Assembly: GCA_963575745.1 (NCBI GenBank)
Contig: CAUYUJ010020159.1
Coordinates: 654,372-718,371, forward strand
DNA from: Prorocentrum cordatum
Lineage: Eukaryota > Sar > Dinophyceae > Prorocentrales > Prorocentraceae
Length of the DNA: 64,000 nucleotides
Direction of reading: 5' to 3'
Position 1 is the first letter of the stretch. The number at the start of each line of letters is the position of its first letter. Below are positions 42,826-53,194 of the stretch, one piece after another. The position numbers and the translations under genes are program-made. A model generated the notes under the pieces. The model was not told the origin of the DNA, searched no databases, and saw nothing but the letters and a program-made list of their open reading frames with translations.

Positions 42826-44184
42826 GTGGCTCCCTGCGTGGCCCCCCCCTCCCCCCCCCGCAGCCAGTTTGCCCGCGAGGTGCGCGGGGCCCGTGCAATA
42901 GGGAGCCCCCAGCCCCAGGCGCTGCCTGGCGCGACGTGGCTGCCGCGAGCCTGTGCTCGCGAGGCGGCCGCACCCAGCAGTGGCCCTGGCGCGCAGCCCG
43001 GAGGCCAACCCTCCCCTCTTGCCACGGAGGGCGACCCATCGCGGTCTCGCTTTCCAGCGTGGCACCGACGTCTCAGACGCATCCGTGCATCGGCACGCCG
43101 CCGCCTGCGGCTCGCTGCCGATCACGACGTCCTCACGCGGCACCACGGCTCCAGGCCCCCTGCCATGGGCAAAGCAGGGCGCGGCCGCAGCCGTGGTCCC
43201 CATGAGGGCCGTGGCACAACGGGCCCCGGCGCGTCTGCTGGCACATGGGCTTGTGCTGCTAGCCGCCAGTGCGGGTTTCGCGCAAACTTTCAGCAGAACG
43301 AGCGCTGCTACATGTGCGGCGGGGGCAAGCTCGGGCGACCTGACCCGTCTGGCGCCGAACCGCCTGGGGCCAAGCGGCGCGCCCAGTCGGGCAGCAGGCA
43401 GTCGCGCGGGGCCCCCAGCAGCGTCCCGCCCCAGGACGCCGAGAGCACCTCCACAGGAGGTCAAGGTGAGCACGATGACGTTGCCCGAGCGCGTAAGGCC
43501 CTTGCCGCTCTGCGCCGTCTGCAGCTTCCTGAGGACTCCGAGGTGGTGCGCTCAGCCAAAAAACAGCTGGCAAGTGCAGAAGAACGTGAACGTGCTGCTC
43601 GGACCCCTGATGACATGCTTCGCCGTGCTTTGGACCGCCAAGCCTCTAAGCTGCGTGAGCACAACGACCTCAAGACGCAGGTCGGCACGCTGCAGGAACA
43701 GCTCACAGCGAAGCAGATGGAGCTCACTACTGCCGCCGCGGAGTTGGCCGCCATTCAAGCAGAAGTCGCCACGGCGCGTGCAGTCATCATGGCAACCTCA
43801 CCTGGCGACTCAACGGTCGGCAGCCTGGAGGAGGCCATGGGACGTCTGCATGGAGTGGTCGCCGCGGCACCACGCGCCATGGCCGCTGGCAACCCAGACA
43901 TGCTCCTCCAGTCGCTCAGCACGCACCTTGTGGAGCTCCAGCGCGCCTTTGCATTACATCGGCGTGCCGTCGTCCCTGGTGGCCCAGGCGCAGAGCCGCG
44001 CGCAGAGCCTCATGATGCTGCCCCTGTGCTCGGCGCGCCCATGGAAGTTGTCATGCCTCGTACTCCTGGCAGTATGCACTCAGGCGGCGCCCACCCTTGG
44101 GACGCAGCCATCGATCAATATTTGGAAGGCACCGACGCACACGGATATGCTCGTGGCCAGCCTACCAGCACACCAGGTACGTGA
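42826..44184 (+). CDS. LINE ORF1 protein, RanBP2-like finger and coiled coil
   Basis: Intact frame of 452 residues from the ATG at 42826. An Ala/Arg/Pro-rich N terminus leads to WACAASRQCGFRANFQQNER then CYMCGGG, near 43243-43323. The spacing W-x-C-x5-C-x4-N-x6-C-x2-C resembles a RanBP2-type zinc finger, often RNA-binding. A long predicted coiled coil follows (about 43480-43800: RKALAALRRLQLPED, EERERAARTPDDMLRRAL, LKTQVGTLQEQLTAKQMEL). ORF1 proteins of LINEs typically combine nucleic-acid binding with self-association, so this is probably the RNP protein. An overlapping frame 2 also lacks stops here but has no protein character. The stop (TGA, 44182-44184) is four bases before the likely ORF2 start. 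Confidence 0.7.
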   Translation: MAPCVAPPSPPRSQFAREVRGARAIGSPQPQALPGATWLPRACAREAAAPSSGPGAQPGGQPSPLATEGDPSRSRFPAWHRRLRRIRASARRRLRLAADHDVLTRHHGSRPPAMGKAGRGRSRGPHEGRGTTGPGASAGTWACAASRQCGFRANFQQNERCYMCGGGKLGRPDPSGAEPPGAKRRAQSGSRQSRGAPSSVPPQDAESTSTGGQGEHDDVARARKALAALRRLQLPEDSEVVRSAKKQLASAEERERAARTPDDMLRRALDRQASKLREHNDLKTQVGTLQEQLTAKQMELTTAAAELAAIQAEVATARAVIMATSPGDSTVGSLEEAMGRLHGVVAAAPRAMAAGNPDMLLQSLSTHLVELQRAFALHRRAVVPGGPGAEPRAEPHDAAPVLGAPMEVVMPRTPGSMHSGGAHPWDAAIDQYLEGTDAHGYARGQPTSTPGT

Positions 44185-44188
44185 TCCG

Positions 44189-46555
44189 ATGGCGGTCAGA
44201 TCCTACTTGAATGGCCTTGACAACGGTTCTTTGGAGTCTATGTCTACGCCCTCACATATGCTAATGGCCCCGAGCGAGGATCCAGCAGTTTTGGCTGTTC
44301 CGGCGGACGGCGACTCCGTCGATTATCACGGCTTGCAGCGGCACTCGCTCGTGGACACCTTCGTCCTACATCATCCGACCGACGCATCTCGAACTTTCCG
44401 TGCGCATCTCAACGCCTACGCCGAGCGGTGGAGTTGGAGTGCGGACACGGTATCTTGGCAAGATGTGACCATGGCGCATGAGGACTGGACTTGGTGGTGT
44501 GTACCACACGCCGAGCTCATGATCAGGCTTATACCTCAGCTTCGGGAGATGGCGCCAACTGAGGCCGCCATACACGACATGGCCGTCGCCTACTGTGAGA
44601 CCGCCTGGCGTGACGCTGCTGACCACAATGCACAGGTATTGTTGGTCCTAGCCACGCACCCGGCGAACCCTGACTCTTGGTATGCTGAGGCGAGGCAACT
44701 CCTCCTACAGCTGCGAGGGGCACGACTCCTACTGGCCCAGGCCCAGTACATGCACGAACAGGAGGGAGTGCATGCAGGTACGAGGCCCATTGAAGCCCAT
44801 CGTGCCTTCGGAGCCTCGATGGCCAATATCCTACACCAGCGCACCTTACTGGCAGGTGGCAGCACATTGGTTTCATCGGCAATGACCGCGCCAGAAGGGC
44901 CTCCACCACCACAAGACCTGGAGCACCCACCTTTCCCCGATACCGAGGATGACGTGCACCCTTCTGCCCCTGACGATGCCGCAGCACTCATGCAAGTTCG
45001 ATGCAGTACTGCAATGGCGGCAGGGGTCTCCCTCAGCCCTATGCGACGTCTTGTTGTTGAACGACGCGTGCGAGACTCGAGATGCGTGGCGGTGAGATCG
45101 AGTAACAGTGAGGTCGATCAGGGGAGCCACGCCCCTACCTCGGGCACGCATCAGTCCACGAGACATGTTGCTGCGGGGCTAACTCCGACGAGCGTGGCTG
45201 CCGACGGGCAGGCGGCTTCCCCCTTGGGCCCGAAGCTGCGTGAGTCCCCCGCGCTCGCCCGAGTCACGCCCAGGGCCCTTGACGAAGGGGCGGCCGATGC
45301 CCCTGGGTGCGTCACTAGTGTCGCAGCAGGGTGCTCTCAGCATACGGGCCACCACAGCGGCATCCAGGACGGCTCACTATCTGGTTCGAAACAGTCCAAT
45401 GGTGGGATCAATATTACTACGGCCCTACAGTCGACGGCACCGCCGACCTCGGCATCCACGAGACCACGTCGCGCACCACGTGGCACCCGCAGGAGGGACT
45501 TCAAGGTAGCCACCTTCAACGGCAGTGGTTGGCCGCAGGTTCAGGACTACCTGGCCAACTGCCACGGCGCGCACCTCGTCTTCGCTCAGGAGTTGAAGCT
45601 GCGAAACGACCAGGTCAAGCGCGCCCAGGAGTGGTCAATCAACAACGGCTGGAAATCATTTCTTACAGAAGCTGTAACAGGCCCAGATGGCGGCCCTTGT
45701 GGGGGAGTCGGCATCTTTCTACGCAAGCATATTGGCGCAATTGTGCTCACCTCATGTATCAGCAGTCGCGTACTCGTGCCAGCACACGTGGTTGCAATCA
45801 TGACCCAGGGCGGTCTGAGGCATGGCTTTGTCGCTGCATCTGTGTATCTCGAACAAGGGCTTCGCCCGGCTGGACGCAACGCACAGATCCTAAAAGACCT
45901 CGGGGCCCTGCTGTCGCACTACGGGCTCCCTTTTCTCTTGGGTGGGGATTGGAACATGCCCCCTGCCATGCTTGACGGCTCTGAGTGGCCCATGCGATTT
46001 CGGGCCCGCGTTGCGGGTGCGTCCAACGGTACGTACCGGGATCCTGCCACGGGGAGTGTCTCGGATTTGGATAATTTCGTACTCAGCGATTGCCTGGCCA
46101 GTATGCTATCCCAGCCCTTGCGGGCATCACAATTTCCGCCGCGCAATCACTACGTTGTGGAGGCCCCCCTGGGACCACAGGCTCGTGCACAAACCATTCG
46201 AGTGCTCCGAGGACCCAAGCCTTTCCCAAACCAACCCACGGCATCCCTGCGCAAGGACTTGGAGGATGTCGATGGCGAACCACAGTGCACTGTCTTGCGT
46301 GGGGACCCCGGGCTATCCTGGGTGGAACTCATGAGGGACGACTCTCAACATCGGTTAGGACCTTGTGACGACCACCCCACGCGGTTGGACAACATATGCA
46401 CACATTTGCATCGTGGAGTGGAGGCGGAGTTGCCCCCCTTATTTAGCTTGCCGCCCAATGGTTTAAGGCGCGCAGGGCGAGGAGCTGCGCCGAGGCACAA
46501 GCGCACCGCGGCAGGGGGGGGCCCTGGCGAGGCGCCAGCCTGCTGCGTCCGCTGA
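44189..46555 (+). CDS. LINE ORF2 N-terminal part with APE endonuclease
   Basis: Starting at the ATG at 44189, frame 2 gives 788 residues. The first 430 are unassigned (for example SWQDVTMAHEDWTWWCVPHA and LRGARLLLAQAQYMHEQEG). From 45497 comes an exonuclease-endonuclease-phosphatase fold: DFKVATFNGSGW (first Asn), LVFAQELKL (catalytic Glu), GGVGIFLRKHIG, VYLEQGLRPAGRNAQILKDL, PFLLGGDWNMPP near 45931-45966 (GDWN motif), and SVSDLDNFVLSDCLA near 46055-46100. This enzyme would nick target DNA to prime reverse transcription. A His region (DDHPTRLDN) follows. The frame stops at 46553-46555, where the product continues in frame 3. Confidence 0.75.
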   Translation: MAVRSYLNGLDNGSLESMSTPSHMLMAPSEDPAVLAVPADGDSVDYHGLQRHSLVDTFVLHHPTDASRTFRAHLNAYAERWSWSADTVSWQDVTMAHEDWTWWCVPHAELMIRLIPQLREMAPTEAAIHDMAVAYCETAWRDAADHNAQVLLVLATHPANPDSWYAEARQLLLQLRGARLLLAQAQYMHEQEGVHAGTRPIEAHRAFGASMANILHQRTLLAGGSTLVSSAMTAPEGPPPPQDLEHPPFPDTEDDVHPSAPDDAAALMQVRCSTAMAAGVSLSPMRRLVVERRVRDSRCVAVRSSNSEVDQGSHAPTSGTHQSTRHVAAGLTPTSVAADGQAASPLGPKLRESPALARVTPRALDEGAADAPGCVTSVAAGCSQHTGHHSGIQDGSLSGSKQSNGGINITTALQSTAPPTSASTRPRRAPRGTRRRDFKVATFNGSGWPQVQDYLANCHGAHLVFAQELKLRNDQVKRAQEWSINNGWKSFLTEAVTGPDGGPCGGVGIFLRKHIGAIVLTSCISSRVLVPAHVVAIMTQGGLRHGFVAASVYLEQGLRPAGRNAQILKDLGALLSHYGLPFLLGGDWNMPPAMLDGSEWPMRFRARVAGASNGTYRDPATGSVSDLDNFVLSDCLASMLSQPLRASQFPPRNHYVVEAPLGPQARAQTIRVLRGPKPFPNQPTASLRKDLEDVDGEPQCTVLRGDPGLSWVELMRDDSQHRLGPCDDHPTRLDNICTHLHRGVEAELPPLFSLPPNGLRRAGRGAAPRHKRTAAGGGPGEAPACCVR

Positions 46556-47035
46556 GGCCCGCGCCCTACGCCTACTGCAGTTGCGCGTCGGCGATGTTCA
46601 GCTGGCCCAGGCGAGACGACCATGCCAGGTCGCGCAGGCATGGGCACACCTCTACTCCTTCCTCGCCCAAGAAGGTAAGGAAGGCAGGATGAGGAAGCAC
46701 ATCTCCCCTCCCGTCACAGCTGTACTTCCGTATCTACTACACACAGCCGCCCAGCAGCCTACCCTGCAGCATCATTTGCTCGGGCTAGCGTCGTCCTACC
46801 TCGGACGGACTGCTGCAGCCATCGAAAGAAGGATGGCTACGGCTAGGGCTCGCTCTTTCACAACATGGATCCGACAGCACTTGAGGCAGCGATCAGGACC
46901 CATGCGCCGTTGGTCGGAACCCCGTGGTTGGACGATTTCACAAGTTGACACGCCCTTGGGACCTTCCAGCTCCTCTGAGGACATATGTCTGGTCCAGCGA
47001 CAGTCTTGGAAGGACGTGTGGGAAGGATGTGAAGG
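46556..47035 (+). pseudogene. LINE ORF2 linker (frame 3)
   Basis: Frame 3 carries the region between endonuclease and reverse transcriptase: VGDVQLAQARRPCQVAQAW, GRTAAAIERRMATARARSF, TTWIRQHLRQRSGPMRRWS and QRQSWKDVWEG. The helical, basic character and position match the corresponding linker in LINE ORF2 proteins. The frame then changes to 2 near 47035. Confidence 0.55.
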
Positions 47036-48349
47036 CGACCTCCCCTCCTCACCCAGAGCGTTCATGACGATGGCGATGGTGACCTCATCGTCGAAATGCG
47101 CGGCCTATGGCAGGCTGGTCCACGTGTGCCTCCCTTGAGCATCGAAGCCCTTCGGCAAGCGGCACGGAGTTTCTCGGGACGCACGGCCCTTGGGCCAGAT
47201 CAGTTCAGACCTCGACATTGGGCGTTGGCCTCCAACGGGGCCCTGGCTGTCTTGGGGTACCTACTACATCTGTGTGAGGCCTTTGGGACATGGCCCACGG
47301 GTACTAGGCGCGTACACATCATTCTACTGGGCAAACCGACGGGTGGGTACCTACCTATTGCGTTGCTCCCATCCATCTATTGAGTATGGGCCCACGCCCG
47401 ACTAGCTTGGGTCAGGGCGTGGGCGTCCCGTCTAGATCGCCAGTATCTTGCACTTGGCTCGCAGCGATCAACGACGGACGTTGCAGCTCGCGTGATGGTA
47501 ACAGCAGAGGCAGGTGGACATCTGCGACCAGAATCGCAGGCATCAGTGCATGCGATCGTTGGTGTAGCAAAGTGCTTTGACAAAGTGCCGTGGCTGCGGC
47601 TGCTGCGTGCGGGGATCCAGCAAGGCTTTCCTGGGCCACTGCTCCTCCTCGCATTTCGGATATACATGTGCAGCCGACGTTTGGTATGGGACAATTGCTA
47701 CTCGGATGTCGTGTATGCGCAGTGTGGTGTGTTACCAGGATGCTCGACTGCCATGTTCGCGTTGCAGTGTATCATGATTGCCCCCCTCGATCACCTCACA
47801 CGCAGCACTATGGACATACCACGTAGCATCGACGTGCATGCGGACGACATCACAGTACATACATATGGCGTACTACGACGCATCGGTTCGTGGTCTCAGC
47901 AGGTTCTACGGCTTTTGGTGCAAATGCTTCAGGCCCTCGGGCCCCCTCCAGCTGCCCACAAGATGAGGCTCACTAGCTCCATCCCTGCGTTGGGAAAGCA
48001 TGTGGCCTATCAGCTACGGGATCTTGGGCACGTCTACGCGGAGGCATTGGAGGTTCTTCGGGTTGAGGTCTCGGGACGCCCAGTACGCTACAGTAGGCTT
48101 CGACAACGTGTGAGGGGTGTGGCCAGTCGTCGACCGCGCTTTATCTCTCTGCACAGAGCTGGTCCTCTCCTCAGTCGTTTCCACAGGCAGGCTCTCCCAC
48201 CAGCCTTGACCTATAGGCGTGCACGGAGCCCCCCCCCCCCCACGACTTGTATAACACATGCGGCAGGCACAGCGAGGTGTGTGGCACGCCCCAGGCTCCA
48301 GCACATCGTGTTGGATTACATCATGCCTCCAGGGAGCTATTTTCACTGA
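47036..48349 (+). pseudogene. Reverse transcriptase of LINE retrotransposon 2
   Basis: Frame 2 carries a LINE reverse transcriptase. SFSGRTALGPDQFRPRHW and PIALLPSIY precede an in-frame TGA (47381-47383), after which the frame reads VWAHARLAWVRAW. Homologues have Arg at this point, so CGA to TGA is the simple explanation. Motif A is VGVAKCFDKVPW with Asp at 47579-47581, motif B is CGVLPGCSTAMFAL, and motif C is HADDITVH with the Asp pair at 47843-47848. All three catalytic Asp residues are kept. The motif-A neighbourhood has Cys where Ala is usual (KCFD for KAFD). The frame ends at 48347-48349. Confidence 0.8.
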
Positions 48350-49760
48350 TCCCCAGGTGGAGGCCCGGGCCGCGCCGCTGCACCAGTGGTCCCTCCTGCT
48401 TCGCGATCCGCAGGTGCCCCATTGTGTCTTGCAGTCAGCATGGCTTCGCCAGATCCAGAAGATCTATCACTCTCCCCACCCGTGGCGGCACGTGTCGGGT
48501 CCCGCTGGTGCCACAGTGCTTGCACTACGAGAGCTCGGTTGGGCCACTATCAGCAGCACTGTTTGGAGGACGGACCTAGGGGTTCGGATCAACGTTCGTG
48601 ATGAGGCGCCGTCCACCATCCATCAGCTTGCTAGGGTTGCTGGAGTGCGACGACTCTGGGAAAAGTGGGCCCGACGGCCACCTCTCCCAGGACACGATGC
48701 CATTCCTCGGGAGCCTATTGGATATTGGATCGAGCCAATATTGCAGGTCCTATCCAAGGTTGAACTACACGAAGGCGACGACTCAGGGAACGAGGACGAG
48801 CATGGCGATCCCGATCATGAGGGCGATGCATGCCCGACCCCGCCCCCTGTTGGACCCAGCCCGTTTGCCTACAAGTGGAAACCCTCCCTCAAAGAAGCAG
48901 GTCTTTTACGTGCGTATCTGGGAGGCGGTCTCTGGAGCCCATCAAGGCTTGCGAAGTGTGGATACAGGGACACGGACACATGCCCTCGGTGTACGGCGAC
49001 ATCCTGCGATTTGTATCATATTGTGCACGGGTGTCCAGCACTACATACACAGCGTCAGCTATACATGTCTTACATTCGCACGGAGGGATTCCCTAGGCAA
49101 GTGCGTGACTCTATGTTATGGTCGGCAGGACTCGTCTCTCGTTCATGCTTCCCACCGCTACCACCACGGGACAGCACTGGGCACTGGCACATCCAATATG
49201 GCGACCCGCAAGGTGTCACAGGAAACGTGTGCACGGACGGTGCGTGTCAGCGCATGTGGTACTGGCCTGAGGCCACACGTGCAGGCTTGGGTTTCTGTCA
49301 GTTGAGTGAGCCGCCTCCAGGGGTAGATATTCTTGTTTTTGGGGTTCTCCCGGGCCCCATACAGTCCTCGCCCAGGGCCGAGCTTCTCGCTTTCCTTCAG
49401 GTCCTCCAGGTTTGCCTCCCCCCCGTTTGTGTGCACACCGACTTCAAAGGCCTGGTTGACGGCCTTGCCCTTGGAGCCCGATGGCGCTGCTCGCCTCGGC
49501 GTTTAAACGTCGACCTTTGGGAACGCATATGGGCCAAGATTTCTGACCTGGGCGAGGTGGGGTCTGATGTGCGAGTTACCCTAGTTAAAGGGCGCCAGCA
49601 GGGCCAGAGCACCGATGCCCGAGGCAACCGGTGGGCCGACCTTGCTGCGCGCAATGGCAGAGACCCCCACTCCATCCCCAGAACTCAGGTCAAAGCTATG
49701 AAGCTTGGCCGCCAACATTACACTCGCATCCTGCGATGGAGTACTACTGCCCTGGGGCTT
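48340..49760 (+). pseudogene. RNase H and zinc region of LINE ORF2 (frame 3)
   Basis: Frame 3 continues ORF2. A Cys/His cluster, CPRCTATSCDLYHIVHGCPA near 48984-49040, resembles the zinc knuckle common in LINE ORF2 C termini. RNase H-type motifs follow: NVCTDGACQRMWYW (first Asp, near 49225), SSPRAELLAFLQVL (Glu, near 49370), VCVHTDFKGLVDGL (second Asp, near 49430) and GNRWADLAARNG (last Asp, near 49620). All four acidic positions of a type-I RNase H are present. The enzyme degrades RNA in the RNA-DNA hybrid. Frame 3 remains open to 50213, but beyond about 49760 the protein character is in frame 2. Confidence 0.8.
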
Positions 49761-49799
49761 TTCTTTGGCGAACAGCGGGTTGATACTCGGCCCCGCAAG

Positions 49800-50041
49800 A
49801 AAGCCTGTCGGCCCCTCTGGAGCCCAAGGAGGATTCGGTTCATCTGCGCCATGTTTTCACCCAGGTTCCCCATCGCAGCAGTTGGAGATGCGAGTTTTGT
49901 AGGAAGGGCTCGAAGCTTGAAAGGACCCGTCGTCGTCTCTCTGTGCTTGCCTGCCCTGCTCGTTTGCGCGCTGCTGCCGCCATCCCTCGGCGCCCCTTCC
50001 ACTGTCACTCCTCCTGGACACGCCGCGCGCGCCCAGGCTGA
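49800..50041 (+). pseudogene. C-terminal Cys-pair segment of LINE ORF2 (frame 2)
   Basis: Frame 2 reads KEDSVHLRHVFTQVPHRSSW then RCEFCRKGSKLERTRRR and ends at TGA (50039-50041). The W-R-C-x-x-C pattern with an Arg/Lys-rich tail is suggestive of one half of a zinc-binding site. It lies where a LINE ORF2 would end, so I take it as the last segment after a frame change near 49780. Confidence 0.45.
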
Positions 50042-51161
50042 CAATGAAGGGCAGATGCCGACGAATGAGGGCAGCAGCTTCGGTGCTGCCGTGCGATCTC
50101 GCCCCCCCTCGGACTCGTTTCGCTCGGTGCGCCCTCGGACAGAGTCCCCGTGCGTGGCCAGGAGAGTGTCCAAGGGGAGGCGCCCCCCCCCCTCCCTCCT
50201 CGGGCCTGGGTAGCCCTTCCTCGCCTCGCCCCCGCAGCCCCTCCCCTGGCTTTGAAAGACACGTCAGGCCACGCGTGTGCTTCGAGCCCGTCGCTGTCGC
50301 TTGGGATGGAGCTGCGAGTGCCCAGGCTGATGCCGCTGCCAGGGTTCTTTCTTCTCCAGAGCGCTCGGGACCCACCTTCCTCCCAGACAAGCGGAGGCGG
50401 ATCGGCTCCAAGCGCCCAAGTCGGCCCTCGCTGGCCGACACGACAGCACCAGCCGAGCCTATGCCTGGAGCGGGCCCCGTTCCTGCCACGGCCGCTCGCG
50501 GCCACAGACTCTGGGTTTCCTCGGGTCATGTTTGCCTGCGCGTTTCCTGTGGGGCTTTCACGACGGGCACAGCTGGTGACCTCCCAATTGATTGCCCGTC
50601 GGGGAGCGCGCCCAGTTTGTCAGAACGGGCGGTGCGCAACCGACGCCTCTTCATGCAGGGTTTTCATCCTGCGGACGAAGGAATGGAGGGCTCACGTCGA
50701 GTTCCCGCACCTCGTCCGCTACTCGTCTCAGACCCTGAGATTCACTGGGTCAGGCTCCACGGGGGCCCACCTTCTCACCCAGGCTGCGGGACTTAATCCC
50801 CCGTCTCTTTTGTCTGCGTGGCTGGTACCCGAGATCCTTTTGGTGGGGTCCCAGCCTCCTCGCAGGCCAGCCAGGCTGCCAGCGGCTTGGCGCCCATGGT
50901 GGGCGCTCGTGCTCAGCGCGACGCTTCCCTCGGCAGTGCCGTATCCTCCTCCCTGCTCTCATCCTCCCCCCTCCTCCTCCCTCCCCTCCCCTTCCCTTCG
51001 GGCCGTGGCCCTGACGCGCGACGGGGGCAGCAGCGCAGGCCCCGGGCGTCGAGGCCCGAGGGTCCGGAACCCGCGCGGGCCGCGCGCAGAGGGGGGGGAA
51101 AAGGGGCAGGCAGGGGGCGGGGGGGAGACTTCTGAGAAGCACCCCGCCTCTGAGAATTATG
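50042..51161. other. Probable 3' flank or UTR of retrotransposon 2
   Basis: No recognisable gene. C-rich and G-rich blocks (50940-51130) are present. Several long open frames overlap but none has a recognisable domain. Confidence 0.35.
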
Positions 51162-51354
51162 ATGTTCCAACCTACTTTAGCCTTGATCGCCGAAAGGAAT
51201 TTCGAGCACCAAAGAAGTACAGAAACTTGAGGGTTTTCACGTGTCGGGCCGTGGGAGACACTCGTCCGACATTGTTTCGACACTCTTTCGACACTCTTCC
51301 GGGTGCTCGAAATCATTTCTGGGATGTGGTCCTTAAGTACGATTGGAGCAACAT
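51162..51354 (+). repeat. Direct repeat flanking retrotransposon 2 (right copy)
   Basis: Matches 42441-42622 in the same orientation (atgttccaacct, gttttcacgtgtcgggccg, gacactctttcgacactctt, gggtgctcgaaat, ttaagtacgattggagcaac). It is followed within 70 bases by a CT-rich stretch (51430-51490). Confidence 0.7.
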
Positions 51355-53190
51355 AATCTTAGAATGTACATGCGCAGGCCGAAAGATTTTCTTCTTGAGC
51401 CCCACATGTCGAAGCGACGCGCCGATCCCCTCCGTTCTCCTCCCACCTCCTCTTGCCTCTTCTTTCATTCCTTCCCTTCATCATCCTGGGACCCCCCCCC
51501 CGTAGAATCATAGAATTGGTATGCAGATCCACGGCTCCGTGGATAGCATGATGATTCACTTGCGGTGCTCCGCGGATCCGATTTCCCCTCGGTCCCGGAT
51601 GCGAATTATTAGTATTATATATATTCCTGGGTAAAAATGGATCCATCGTTTCTTCACACACAGGAAATTGGATCCGCGCAGCACAGAAAAAGTATCCACG
51701 AAACTCTCCCACACCCGAAAAGGGATCCAATTGGATCCATCGATGTTCTCATATTTTTGTTTAAGAGAAAAACAACTTCGGCCCGGGGATGTAGTCGAGC
51801 GCTTGTGATGGAGAAACCTCTCGAAAAGCTGGGCCAGTGATTCTTGGCCAACTTGCCGGAAAGCTGGCTCAGTTTCTTTAGCGCGCTCGCCCCTCCGGCG
51901 CTGACACAAAAAATTCGCCAGGCTTGTCTTCAGAAGTGTCCAGAGAGCTGGCCCAGGATCCTTAAGTGATGATTTTGTTGATCATATATTCGGCTGTACT
52001 CGGGCGATCGCAGACACGGGTCCGCGGCTCCAGGGTCGGCGGTGAGCGAGGGGGGGGAATCGCGAAGGGGCGGGCCTTCTCGGAAGGCGCGATGCCTTCT
52101 CAGGAGGCTCTGCGAGGAACGTTCTCAGAAGCACCCCTGCCTCTTAGCCTACGCGGGCCGGTGGCCTCCGCGGGGGCGCGGGGGGGGCCAGAAAGGCCGC
52201 CACCGCCGCGCCGCACGCCACGAGCGGCAGGCCGCGCCCCGGAGGCCATACTCTTTGCCTCGGGCTCGGGACCCTCGGCGTGCACCCAGACGTCCGGCGA
52301 CCGTGGCGCTTTCTCGACTCCGCGGCCCCAGAGTCGGCGGCGAGCGAGGGGGGCAGTCGAGAAGGGGCGGGCGAGGGGGAAAACTGAGGAGGGGCGGGTC
52401 TTCTTAGAAGGCTCGGAAGTCCCTACGCCCTCTGACTCTGAAAAGTGTTCTGAGCCCCCCCCGAAGGCGCAAACAAAAGACTTTTCAGAAGGCGCGATGG
52501 CTTCTGCGAAGTCCCGCCGCTTTCTGATCAGGCGATCGCGAACATGGGTCAGGGGGGCGTGGATGAGCGACGGGTCCCATTTCCACGGGAAATCGCGGAT
52601 CTCCGCCGCCGAACGAGGCGGCACTGGCCGCATTTCGGGGAGGGCGCCTCCCCCGATCCATGGATCTGGCGACCGCGCGCCAGATCCCTGGATTGCTAAT
52701 CCATGCTTGCGCGCCCCCGATCTGAAAAGGCCTTCTCCTCAGTTCCCTCCCCTCGCGGGCCGCCCACAGACGTCTCCACCGCTTCCGCGGCGACGGCCTT
52801 CCGCACCGGACGCCTCCGGCGGAGCGGCGCAGCGCGGCCTGCAGAGAAGTGCGGGTCGAGGCGGGGTGCGGCGCGAGGCGGGGCGAGGTTGGGCGAGCGG
52901 GCCCGCTGGCGCAGGGCTCGAGCAGGCGGCCGGCTACAGCACTGCTTTGCCCCAAACTCCAAACTCGGGGGCGGCCAAGATGGGGGTGATGATTAAAGGG
53001 GGTGGATATCATGGAGAGAGCGTGATCCACCGCCGCTTTACTGTGGAAAATTGCCAACCTTTTCCTCCGGAACCCGGGGGGGGTCGCCCCCCCCCCCCTC
53101 CGAAAATCCCCCCCCTCCTGCTGGAACCCCCCCCCCCCCCTCTCCCCGGCAAAAACCTCCCTCCCCTAACCCCTCCCCCCCCCCCCCCCC
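51355..53190. other. Gene-poor stretch with internal repeats
   Basis: No recognisable gene. A low-GC piece (51600-51830) contains gaaattggatcc-type motifs. Sequences at about 52024-52135 and 52316-52450 are diverged copies of one another (ggcggtgagcgagggggg against ggcggcgagcgagggggg), with a further echo near 52490. Confidence 0.35.
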
Positions 53191-53194
53191 TCCC

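Larger units (their letters stand above)
42826..50041 (+). mobile_element. Non-LTR (LINE-type) retrotransposon 2
   Basis: The element carries ORF1 with a zinc finger and coiled coil (42826-44184), then ORF2 with APE endonuclease, reverse transcriptase, RNase H and a terminal Cys-pair region (44189-50041), all on the plus strand. This order identifies an RNase H-bearing APE-class LINE. ORF2 is broken by at least four frame changes and one in-frame TGA (47381-47383). The 3' untranslated region may extend to the repeat at 51162-51354. No target-site duplication was identified. Confidence 0.8.

Noticed and set aside
42953-44180. Frame-2 open stretch overlapping LINE ORF1
   Set aside because: It is continuous with ORF2, but its composition lacks protein character, while frame 1 carries the finger and coiled coil. 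I start ORF2 at 44189.
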